Below, piece after piece: positions 7,385-15,200 of a DNA stretch of 19,398 bases (positions are counted from its first letter, which is position 1; each line of letters begins with the position of its first letter). The DNA is from JBARRO01 sp049644265. GTDB taxonomy: Bacteria; Bacteroidota; Ignavibacteria; UBA10030. The DNA lies in the NCBI GenBank assembly GCA_049644265.1, contig JBARRO010000057.1, forward strand, positions 1 to 19,398, read 5' to 3'. The notes beneath the pieces were generated by a model. It worked only from the letters and a program-made list of their open reading frames with translations, was not told where the DNA came from and searched no databases. The position numbers and the translations under genes are program-made.

Positions 7385-8824
7385 ATGCCACTGAAAACTA
7401 CGTCTTTTCTCCTTGTATCAGTTGTCTTAACCACAAGTATCGTCTCATCGCAGACGAATGTTACGCCAGGGGACGGGACTCTGGCTGCCGCTATCCTGGC
7501 CGCTCAACCGGGAGAAGTGCTGCAGCTCGTGGGCGGAGCTGAATACTCGCACTCCTCCACTTCCAGTATTGCTCTCTTACACAAGCCCATCACGATACAG
7601 GTTGAACCCGGAGCTACCAGGAAAGCCATTGTAACGGGTAACAGCAAATATCTTATCATGATCATGGATGGTGCAGCGCTCACCCTAAGGGGGCTTGATA
7701 TTCACGGGATATCAAATGGCGATACAGCGATGAGCATGTTGAAGTTTGACGGAAGCCCCAATCCTCTCGTTTCAAAGATCGGAACATTTAGATTTGAGAA
7801 TTGCGTCTTTCACGATTTCCTGGACAACATCGTTCACGGCATGACAGATGTAACGTGTCGTGGTCTTATTCAGGATTCCGTGTTCATCGACAATGTGATT
7901 GTCCACGACGCCCAGGCATTTCTGCAGTACAAACATGTCAAACTGCGGCACCTGGAAATGAAGAATTCCACGCTTTATAAAATACAGGGATTGGGCCTGA
8001 AGATCGGAAAGATTGGCTATCGATGTATCCTGGCAAACGGCGGCAACAAGCCTTACACCTCTCTCTATGCTGACAGCACCATAACACCCGCGGGATTTAT
8101 CGACCATTGCACCATGAACGACATGGGCGATATTCATGGGCATATTCAAATCGATGACGCGTTTCAACAGCTTACCATCTCAAACTGCATTATCTCAAAT
8201 CAAGATAGAGTGATTGGACATCCGCTCATTTCCAATCCCGGAGCATTGCAGCCGGCCGTTTACCTTCAAGATCCGCGCCCGGATACCGCGCTGTTCATAC
8301 AGAACGTCGGTTTTTGGAAAACAGCCACGAAAGCGGATGCCGGAAACGGATCGTGGGTTGGCGGACCACCCTGGAATGGGTATGCATTTCAGGACACGCT
8401 TCACATGGATCCGAACTACAAAGACACTGCAAATGGGGACTTTACGTTACCAATGGATTCTCCCCTTAGGACATGTGGGACTGACGGCGGACCGATAGGT
8501 GATCCTCGATGGGCCAATTCAATCGACGACGTAACCCAAGTACTGAGTTCTTCTTCTCCTGCCAGCTTCAATATTTCTCAGAATTATCCAAATCCGTTCA
8601 ATCCCGGTACACAGTTCCGATATCAGGTTGCGGAGGAAGCCTTTGTTTCTATCAGGATATTCAATCTGCTGGGCATGGAAGTCGCAAGCCTTGTGAATGC
8701 GATGAGACAACCCGGCAACTATGTTGAACTCTGGAATGGGTCAAGATTGTGTAGTGGGGTCTATTTCTATCGCATGCAGGCAGGGTCCTTTGAAGCGACG
8801 AAAAAGATGATTCTAAGTAAGTAG
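7385..8824 (+). CDS. Secreted parallel beta-helix protein, PL6/chondroitinase-B-like, with sorting domain
   Basis: 479 residues. Signal peptide about 1-22 (MPLKTTSFLLVSVVLTTSIVSS, then QTNVTPG). The mature protein begins 'GDGTLAAAILAAQPGEVLQLVGGAEY', the opening of the DUF4957/chondroitinase-B-type beta-helices. It continues through short helix rungs ('LTLRGLDIHGIS', 'FRFENCVFHDF', 'LRHLEMKNSTLYKI', 'LTISNCIISN') and closes 'NGDFTLPMDSPLRTCGTDGGPIGDPRW', the end typical of DUF5123-type domains of polysaccharide lyase-related proteins. The last ~86 residues are a sorting domain ('FNISQNYPNPFNPGT', 'FNLLGMEVASLVN', 'SGVYFYRM', 'KKMILSK'). It is likely a surface or released glycan lyase, or a glycan-binding relative. 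I cannot assign catalytic residues with certainty, so activity and substrate stay open. No strong ribosome binding site precedes the ATG ('ACAGACAGG'). Confidence 0.75.
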   Translation: MPLKTTSFLLVSVVLTTSIVSSQTNVTPGDGTLAAAILAAQPGEVLQLVGGAEYSHSSTSSIALLHKPITIQVEPGATRKAIVTGNSKYLIMIMDGAALTLRGLDIHGISNGDTAMSMLKFDGSPNPLVSKIGTFRFENCVFHDFLDNIVHGMTDVTCRGLIQDSVFIDNVIVHDAQAFLQYKHVKLRHLEMKNSTLYKIQGLGLKIGKIGYRCILANGGNKPYTSLYADSTITPAGFIDHCTMNDMGDIHGHIQIDDAFQQLTISNCIISNQDRVIGHPLISNPGALQPAVYLQDPRPDTALFIQNVGFWKTATKADAGNGSWVGGPPWNGYAFQDTLHMDPNYKDTANGDFTLPMDSPLRTCGTDGGPIGDPRWANSIDDVTQVLSSSSPASFNISQNYPNPFNPGTQFRYQVAEEAFVSIRIFNLLGMEVASLVNAMRQPGNYVELWNGSRLCSGVYFYRMQAGSFEATKKMILSK

Positions 8825-9042
8825 GAAGATCGGCAACAAAGTACTGACCGATTCAGGAGTGGCGTGAGGGCACAATGAAACGTACCCAATATGAACTTTG
8901 CAGGTTTTGTAGTGCCTCCGAGGAATCACGAGTCGAATCATAATGAATGAAGGGTCTTACAATCCAACGTTTGGAGCCCACTTGGCCAAACGAATAACCT
9001 CATGCTTCACTTTGACGTGCACCACAAGAAAGGAATCTCTGT

Positions 9043-10359
9043 ATGAAAAAGGGAATACTGTTCATAGCGCTTGTCATCGGCTGCCTGCCCGTGGCAAACG
9101 GCCAGCTCCTCCTGACGGAAGATTTCAATTATACTGCAGGTGGTCCTGGGGACACTCTTGGACTCTACTGGGCCTGGCATAGCGGAACCGTGCCGATCTA
9201 CATCGTCACGCCCGGACTGCAGTACACAGGCTACGTTGGAGCAGGCAATACGCCTGCAGCGGCGGTCGCAAATGGTGGCAGTTGTGACTATAACAAGACT
9301 TTCACCGCGCAAACATCAGGAAATGTTTATGCCTCCTTTTTGGTCAATGTCAGCGCCGTCAATACCACCGGTGATTATTTCATTCATTATCTGGAGAACC
9401 CTATCAATACGAGCAACATACGGGGTAGATTCTATGCGAAAACAGATGCTTCAAGCAACCTCATATTCAGGTTGTCGTATGGAAGCGCCGGTGCAGTGGC
9501 GACGGGGGCTGTCTATGCATTGAACACGACCTATCTCGTGGTATTAAAAATGCAAATTGGGGCAGGAACGAACGATGACTCAGTGAGCGTGTTCATTTTC
9601 TCAGATCCGACAATTCCCGCAACGGAGCCCACCACAGCAACGCTCGGCCCGATCGGAGATGTGGCGACTGCGGACATATCCAACATCGGTGCTATTGCAC
9701 TGCGGCAGGGGGCAGGGAACACACCGACGGTGAAGGTCGATGGAATCCGAGTTGCGACAACGTGGGCTGAGGCTCCTCTTCCGGTCCAAATGACCTCGCT
9801 GACCGCATCCTCACGCGACCTCACTGCAGAACTCCAATGGGCCACAGCATCGGAAGTGCACAATCAGGGCTTTGACATTGAACGAAGATTGATTGATCCT
9901 TCCGCGCAGATGAGTTCTTGGATGAAAGTCGGATTCGTAGCTGGCTCCGGAACAAGCTCCTCGCCTCATTCATACTCCTTCGTGGACAAAGGACTCTCTG
10001 CCGGGCGATATGGTTATCGCATCAAGCAAATCGATGCCGACGGGAGCATTGCTTATTCACTGAGCGTGGAGGTTGAAGTCGGAACATATGCGAAGACACT
10101 CACGTTGCGCCCAAACTATCCGAATCCGTTCAACCCATCCACAAACATCGAATTCGCTGTCCCGACCGATGGTATCGTGACACTCAGGGTGTTCAATATG
10201 ATCGGGCAGGAAGTTGCCACCCTCTACAATGGTGATGCGAAGGCCGGCTATCTGCTGAAGGCAACATTCGACGGTTCGAACCTCCCTTCCGGAATGTACT
10301 TCTCCCGTCTGGAGCATAAAGGCCAAACCCTCGTTCATCGCATCACGTTAATGAAGTGA
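9043..10359 (+). CDS. Secreted jelly-roll/Fn3-like protein with T9SS-type sorting domain (paralogue of the 4115 gene)
   Basis: 438 residues. A signal peptide spans ~1-20 (MKKGILFIALVIGCLPVANG, then QLLLTEDF), and 'AAGAAAGGAA' at 9026-9035 serves as ribosome binding site. Residues ~21-245 align block by block with the protein at 4115 ('TSGNVYASFLVNVSA', 'TGDYFIHYLENP', 'RGRFYAKTD', 'GTNDDSVSVFIFSDP', 'ALRQGAGNTPTVKVDGIRV'). Residues ~246-345 form an Fn3-like module frequent in Chlorobi/Ignavibacteria exported proteins: 'LPVQMTSLTASS', 'AELQWATASEVHNQGFDIERR', 'YSFVDKGLSAGRYGYRIKQIDADG'. The final ~85 residues are the sorting domain ('LRPNYPNPFNPST', 'FNMIGQEVATLYN', 'SGMYFSRLE', 'HRITLMK'). 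A terminator follows 9 bases after the stop. Role unknown; a non-catalytic surface or glycan-binding protein is the simplest reading. Confidence 0.82.
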   Translation: MKKGILFIALVIGCLPVANGQLLLTEDFNYTAGGPGDTLGLYWAWHSGTVPIYIVTPGLQYTGYVGAGNTPAAAVANGGSCDYNKTFTAQTSGNVYASFLVNVSAVNTTGDYFIHYLENPINTSNIRGRFYAKTDASSNLIFRLSYGSAGAVATGAVYALNTTYLVVLKMQIGAGTNDDSVSVFIFSDPTIPATEPTTATLGPIGDVATADISNIGAIALRQGAGNTPTVKVDGIRVATTWAEAPLPVQMTSLTASSRDLTAELQWATASEVHNQGFDIERRLIDPSAQMSSWMKVGFVAGSGTSSSPHSYSFVDKGLSAGRYGYRIKQIDADGSIAYSLSVEVEVGTYAKTLTLRPNYPNPFNPSTNIEFAVPTDGIVTLRVFNMIGQEVATLYNGDAKAGYLLKATFDGSNLPSGMYFSRLEHKGQTLVHRITLMK

Positions 10360-10367
10360 ATCTCTGG

Positions 10368-10406
10368 GGTGACTGCTACGAAGCCGTGGCAGTCACCTTC
10401 TGTTTT
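10368..10406 (+). terminator. Intrinsic terminator after the 9043 gene
   Basis: GGTGACTGC (10368-10376), a 12-base loop, then GCAGTCACC (10389-10397), nine perfect pairs, followed by TTCTGTTTT. It lies 9 bases after the stop codon of the upstream gene and closes that transcription unit. Confidence 0.8.
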
Positions 10407-10477
10407 CTCCCGTCGAAAACTTCACGGCTCTGGGAGGCAGGCAAACAAACTGGGTTCACACTGAAGTTTCGGCAATC

Positions 10478-10516
10478 GATCCGACTTCGTCTGCTGAAAG
10501 CAGACTTCGTCGGATC
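10478..10516 (+). repeat. Palindromic repeat unit, type D copy 1
   Basis: Imperfect hairpin: GATCCGAC, a 3x3 internal loop (TTC opposite TTC), GTCTGCT, loop GAA, then AGCAGAC...GTCGGATC. A near-identical copy lies at 17774-17810, with one base changed in the left arm. Both are followed directly by CCTCAAAATGACA. Being intergenic, palindromic and present at two places 7.3 kb apart, it behaves like a REP-type repeat. Confidence 0.8.
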
Positions 10517-10518
10517 CT

Positions 10519-10565
10519 CAAAATGACAAACGAGTTAGCAAACTACGCTAACTCGTGTCATTTTG
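10519..10565 (+). repeat. Long hairpin, type B copy 1
   Basis: CAAAATGACA, a two-base AA bulge, CGAGTTAGC, a 7-base loop, then GCTAACTCG and TGTCATTTTG: 19 base pairs apart from the bulge. The left arm is the tail of the type D hairpin just before it. A second copy at 18018-18072 keeps the pairing with two compensatory changes. The sequence right after it (10568-10578) matches the 3' end of the tRNA-Glu gene. Confidence 0.85.
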
Positions 10566-10567
10566 GG

Positions 10568-10578
10568 AGTAGCCCTAA
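10568..10578 (-). other. tRNA-Glu 3'-end scrap beside a hairpin
   Basis: AGTAGCCCTAA is identical to 18075-18085, which covers the last 9 bases of the minus-strand tRNA-Glu gene plus two flanking bases. In both places it follows the type B hairpin after exactly two bases. No other part of a tRNA is present here, so this is a fragment and not a gene. Confidence 0.65.
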
Positions 10579-10896
10579 TACGATCCTCGTCCACCCTGAA
10601 AATGCGTATATCATTGCAGAACTGGAGCTGATTTGACGACATAACCCTTTAGGATGACTTTGCACTTACTGCCCGATCAGGCAATTCCTAGGAATCTGTT
10701 TTACGGCAGGAAAGATATTCACATGAACTTGGTGACGCACTCCCGGTGCGGGGATTATCACCGTCTAAAGGTTCAAGTGCGACTTTTGAGACTGCAATTA
10801 TTTTCAATTGAGGTTCTCCCCCAGCCGTCACTCGCATTTTCGAGTCGCAATTCTGCGAAACGCTTTTCGCTACGACGCATTACGACTATTTTCAAT

Positions 10897-10914
10897 ATAC
10901 CATATTTATGGTAT
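10897..10914. promoter_or_regulatory. Perfect 18-base palindrome next to a TTGACA box
   Basis: ATACCATATTTATGGTAT is a perfect inverted repeat (two 8-base arms around TT). Its last base is the first T of TTGACA at 10914-10919. The arrangement resembles an operator overlapping a -35 element, about 200 bases before the lipoprotein gene at 11112. A weak TACAAA follows at 15 bases spacing. FCB-group housekeeping promoters differ from TTGACA/TATAAT, so the promoter reading is tentative. Confidence 0.3.
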
Positions 10915-11100
10915 TGACATCTTGCCCGTTGTTCTACAAATTCGATCAGTTTCAATGGATCAGGTTTAGGCGGAACTGAACTCTAAAGAGGGGTCATGCC
11001 TTACCGCCGTTCGAAATATCTCTCCTTTTGTGACCTTCAACAAGCCGGGTTGAAAGACCGCGTCATTTTGCCTACTCTTGAGGTGAAAACTTCCAACACT

Positions 11101-11106
11101 GAGGAG
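11101..11106 (+). promoter_or_regulatory. Ribosome binding site that fixes the lipoprotein start
   Basis: GAGGAG lies 5 bases before ATG 11112. An in-frame GTG at 11106 overlaps the site itself, so ATG 11112 is the likely start. Confidence 0.65.
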
Positions 11107-11111
11107 TGCGC

Positions 11112-12227
11112 ATGAGATCTCTACGAATGACGGTGATTCAGGCCCTGCTGATTGCCGAAATGCAAATTCTTAGTTCATGTCACACAGATGAGCCTTGTAT
11201 TGACTGTCCCGTGAACGACGGTCTAATCACTTCCGAGCGAGAACTTGCAGACGGTCTCGAACCTGCCGTTTCGCCCGACGGGACAAAAATCGCCTATACG
11301 AACAGTGGTGACGTTTTCGTGATGGACACAAGCGGAGCAAACATTACGCAATTGACTTCTGGCCCGGAGATCGACGTTTTGCCAAGGTGGCATCCGAGCG
11401 GACAAAGTGTTGGGTTCATGCGACTCGTTCAGCAAACTGACGACACGGGCAAGTTATTCCGAGTGCCTCTTGCGGGTGGTGCTTCAATGGAAACGCCTAC
11501 CACGCACCAACCGAGCAACGCTCTGAAGAGACAGAGTGAAATATACAGCGGAGTTACTGTTCCGCTTTGGGATTTTTCTCCCGATGGGAAATACATTGCA
11601 TTTCTATGCAAGTATTCAACGAAAACGTACCTGTCTTCCGTCTCCGCGGCCGACGGGAAGGAATTGTTCTTTCGCGCAATAAGTGACGATGCGGGACAGA
11701 GCGTGGGGAATCTCAGTGGCTTTGTGTGGTCTTTGAACAGCGACGAGATATGCTTTATCTCGCAAGACAGCAGTGGGCATGGCTCCGTGTCGCTCCATAA
11801 CATCCTCTCGCACATCGAAGTTATCGACTCCACGTTGAATGGCCCAACCCAGCTTACGAGATCCTCTCTGAACAACAAGTTTGCTTGCGTCGCCACAGAC
11901 TCACAGTCCGGTCAAGGAGTCATCAACGTGATTAGTTTCGGCTTGTCTCACACGACCTATGGGATTCTCGGGGGTGGCGGGCTCAAATGGTCGCCAGATG
12001 AGAGATACTTTGTGTTCGACTGGCAGCAAACAGTCGGAGGCCCGTTTGGCTACAGGTATTCGCAGCTCTACGTCATCAGCGTTGAGAAAAACAAGGAATT
12101 CAGCCTGACCTCACGAGGAGATATCAACCGAATCAATCTGCATTTCGAATGGGGTAAATCGCCGAATACAGTGTTCTTTGAGCGATTTGGGAGAATCTGC
12201 GAGGTGTCGTTCCGGTCCCCACAATAA
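11112..12227 (+). CDS. TolB-like beta-propeller lipoprotein
   Basis: 371 residues from ATG 11112. The N-terminus is a lipoprotein signal: basic start, hydrophobic stretch, then lipobox L20-S-S-C23, followed by a Cys-containing 'HTDEPCIDCP' segment. The mature part shows repeated PD40/WD40-like TolB blades: 'EPAVSPDGTKIAYTNSGDVFVMD', 'LPRWHPSGQSVGFMRL', 'LWDFSPDGKYIAFLCK', 'FVWSLNSDEICFISQ' and 'LKWSPDERYFVFDWQQ'. That gives five recognisable blades and probably a six-bladed propeller. Such proteins usually sit lipid-anchored at a membrane and mediate protein or ligand contacts. The next gene starts 17 bases after the stop behind its own GGGAGG, so the two form an operon and this protein may serve the giant lyase-like protein. 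That partnership is inferred from position only. Confidence 0.8.
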   Translation: MRSLRMTVIQALLIAEMQILSSCHTDEPCIDCPVNDGLITSERELADGLEPAVSPDGTKIAYTNSGDVFVMDTSGANITQLTSGPEIDVLPRWHPSGQSVGFMRLVQQTDDTGKLFRVPLAGGASMETPTTHQPSNALKRQSEIYSGVTVPLWDFSPDGKYIAFLCKYSTKTYLSSVSAADGKELFFRAISDDAGQSVGNLSGFVWSLNSDEICFISQDSSGHGSVSLHNILSHIEVIDSTLNGPTQLTRSSLNNKFACVATDSQSGQGVINVISFGLSHTTYGILGGGGLKWSPDERYFVFDWQQTVGGPFGYRYSQLYVISVEKNKEFSLTSRGDINRINLHFEWGKSPNTVFFERFGRICEVSFRSPQ

Positions 12228-12233
12228 CATTCC

Positions 12234-12239
12234 GGGAGG
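12234..12239 (+). promoter_or_regulatory. Ribosome binding site of the giant gene
   Basis: GGGAGG, 5 bases before ATG 12245, inside the 17-base gap after the lipoprotein gene. It supports translational coupling within one operon and fixes the start. Confidence 0.65.
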
Positions 12240-12244
12240 CTACA

Positions 12245-15200
12245 ATGAAAACACGAACTGTCCTAATTCCGATACTGGTCATCCTGTTACAGGGTCGCGT
12301 TCAAGCTCAACATCCGAATCTCCTTTTCGCATCCAGCGACGTCAATGCAATTATTGGTAAATGGAACTCCCAGTCCGTTTCGTTTCCGTTTCTTGACTTC
12401 AAAACCATATTGAATCGTGAAAACTGGACCGGCACCCACGTCCCGAATCCCAATCACGACGCCCCAGATTACGATCGGGAAAAAGCCCAATGGGCAAAAG
12501 TGCTCGCATTCAGATATATGATGGAACAAAGTCTACTTGATGGAGATCCCGCCTATAACTGGCTTTATACGCAACAGACGGGATACACTCTCGACGCCAG
12601 CTATGATCGTTGGATGACGGATGGATTGGCGCTCATTGATTACTCAATCGCCTACGACCTGTTGGCCGGCTCTGGGTACTTCGAAACAAAGTTCGGAGGG
12701 GACGCCGCGGCAAGGAAAGCCGATATTGTGAGAGTTCTCTGGGACAGGGCTGCGGCATTGTACGCGAAGGCCTCAAATGACATCACGGCGCAATACTTCC
12801 TCGACAACTATATCACGGAGGCATGCAATTCGATAACATTCCTTGGCTGGGAGATTTTTCGATACTGTCTGCCGGTCGTGCATGAGGAGGTCCTTGAACT
12901 GGCAAAGTTTCATAGTGAAATCGGAAACATGAGAATCATCGTCGGCTCAGCCCTCGGGATTGCTTGGTCATCAATGTATCACGAAGGTTCTGGCCTTCCC
13001 CAAATTGTCGGGGATCCCAATGCGTTTGCAACGGCATATGCCTGGTTTCTCCAGGGCCAAAAGGATGTTGAGCATTTCTTGTTAAACAGAAAGCGCTATC
13101 AGGACATCCCGAGCGCGTTCGGCACGCTGAGCGTTCAATCCCAAAATGTCAGTGGCGCTTTTCCTGAGGGACTTGAGTACCTCAATTACTCTGCTGAAGG
13201 CTTTGTCCCGTTTGTCATTATGAGCAAAGTGAATGGGCTGGAGGATTACACGCAGGACGAGAATTTGAAGAACATCCTGGAATGGTCGTACAACGTTCAG
13301 CTTCCTACAGGTGCAGCTCCTCAGCTTAATTCCTCGGGAAATTCAGGAGTGTATCCGGTTGCTTCTCTTTTTGCCACCGCGATCTCTAATTCGTCTCACT
13401 ATTTGTGGCAGCTGCAGAGGTACTCATCGATTTCGCTCGGCGGCGTGGCATTGCCCGTCGAAGGGTTCTGTCTGTTAAATGATCCCCCCACGAGTCCGGC
13501 ACAGAGACAGTTCTCAAATCTCACACTCGAGTCAGTTCAAGGCCAGGCTGTCTATAGAAACTCCACGACAATTCCTACGAAATATATTCTTGTGTCTGCC
13601 GCCAATGGCCCCGCACGGTATGCAGCCGGAACCCACGGTTATCCGAATGCGGGGAGCTTCATTTTTGGCGATGGGAACAAACTGCTGGTCCGCAATCCCG
13701 GTTATTCCGGAGCCTCGAATTATGGAGACTTTCGGAAAGCGATTTCTCACAGCACAGTTTGCCCTGTTGTGAACTACGCAATTGCATATGATGAGACCTG
13801 GGGATTGTTCGACTTGCCACCATGCACCGATGCTGCTATTACGAGCACGACGACGACAAACGATTTCAGCCTCACAAACGAGTCGATGGAATTGAATGGA
13901 TTAAATCAGGAATTGGATGGCACCCTTTATTCTGGGCTTGCTACGCTTTCGATCAACAAAGACATTCCGTTTGAATACATCAGCTCTGCATGGTATAGCA
14001 GTCAAGTCAATAAGATGACCTACGGCAACTGCACACGGAGCTTCTTGATGGTGAACAATTCATACTTGATAGTTCGAGATGAGATCACCAAGACATCGCC
14101 TTCTTTGCAGTACGCCGTCTCTCTTATTCAAGGAAACAATGGGAATAGGTCTGAAATCAACTGGCAGCTTGGGGCAGAATCCACGGGAGACGGGGACGAA
14201 GTGCGCTGGAATAGTAACGCAGATCCCTCCACGAACGGGTCCGGCCCGATACTGCGAGTGAACACTGCGGCAGTCGGCGGGAAGGTCGGTCAATTCAGTG
14301 CCTTCGAGAAAGCCATGCATCAGAACGAGACGACCCGTGATATCACCTATCATGCCGCATACAGGACGGCGTGTTCGTTTATCAATAATTACGGTCAGAT
14401 TCTCAGTCTCATCGAGTCAGACCAGAGTGTGAGCTCAAAATCGAGCCAACTCACAAAGAGAAGCATCGACGGCAGCGGTTATACCTTGTACACTATCGAT
14501 GGAAGAGGAAGGACATATGGTCGATACGACGTTCTCTTGTCCAAGCAGGCGAGCGGACTTCAAACCATCGCGATCGGGGACCTCCCATCACCAATATTGA
14601 CGGATGCACGGTTTCTTGTTATGAGCTTTCCGAATGACTTCAATGACCCGAATGGAATAAAGATTTTTTGCAGCGGAGCAACCTTCATAAGTTACTCCAA
14701 CTGGGTATTTGTTCCCAATCAGTCCGGAGAGTCTCAAACGTCTTTCACTCTTCGCACGAGACTCACGTCGTCGACGCAAGATCCGACGGCATTGAGCAAT
14801 CAGCGCAAGGTCTCTACTTTAGGCAGCTCAACGCACGTTGTCTACAGTTCCGATGGCTCAATTTGGTATACAAGAAAAGATGGTTCAACCTTTTCGCCTG
14901 AGGTCCGAATTCGTGCCTCGTCTTCTGCGAGGAATCCCTCTATTACGACCACTTATCCCGGCGGTCAAGTGAATGTTCACCTTGCGTGGGAAGAAGATGG
15001 CGATTACGGCTATCACAATGTGTATTACCGTCGGTCCACGGACAACGGATCTTCGTGGGAATCTCCGATACTGCTTTCCTGGTTCCCGAGTGCTTTTCCG
15101 GTGTCTAACCAGGATGCAACACCAGTTGTTGCAGGATCAACTGCTCCAGTTGTCGTCGTTTTTCGATACGGAGACGGATCTTGGGGTGGGTTAGCCATGC

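Larger units (their letters stand above)
10360..11111. other. Long intergenic region with repeats and possible regulatory sequence
   Basis: About 750 bases without a convincing gene. It holds the terminator at 10368-10406, the two hairpins at 10478-10516 and 10519-10565, a tRNA-Glu-like scrap at 10568-10578, a perfect palindrome at 10897-10914 and the ribosome binding site of the lipoprotein gene. Short open frames here (for example 10654-10917 on the plus strand and 10773-10955 on the minus strand) have no ribosome binding site and no recognisable protein features. I see nothing else in 10580-10890. Confidence 0.6.

Noticed and set aside
10654..10917. An 87-codon open frame in the intergenic region (and a 60-codon one on the other strand at 10773-10955).
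   Set aside because: No ribosome binding site, no signal or domain, odd composition, and no resemblance to any protein I know; probably chance.
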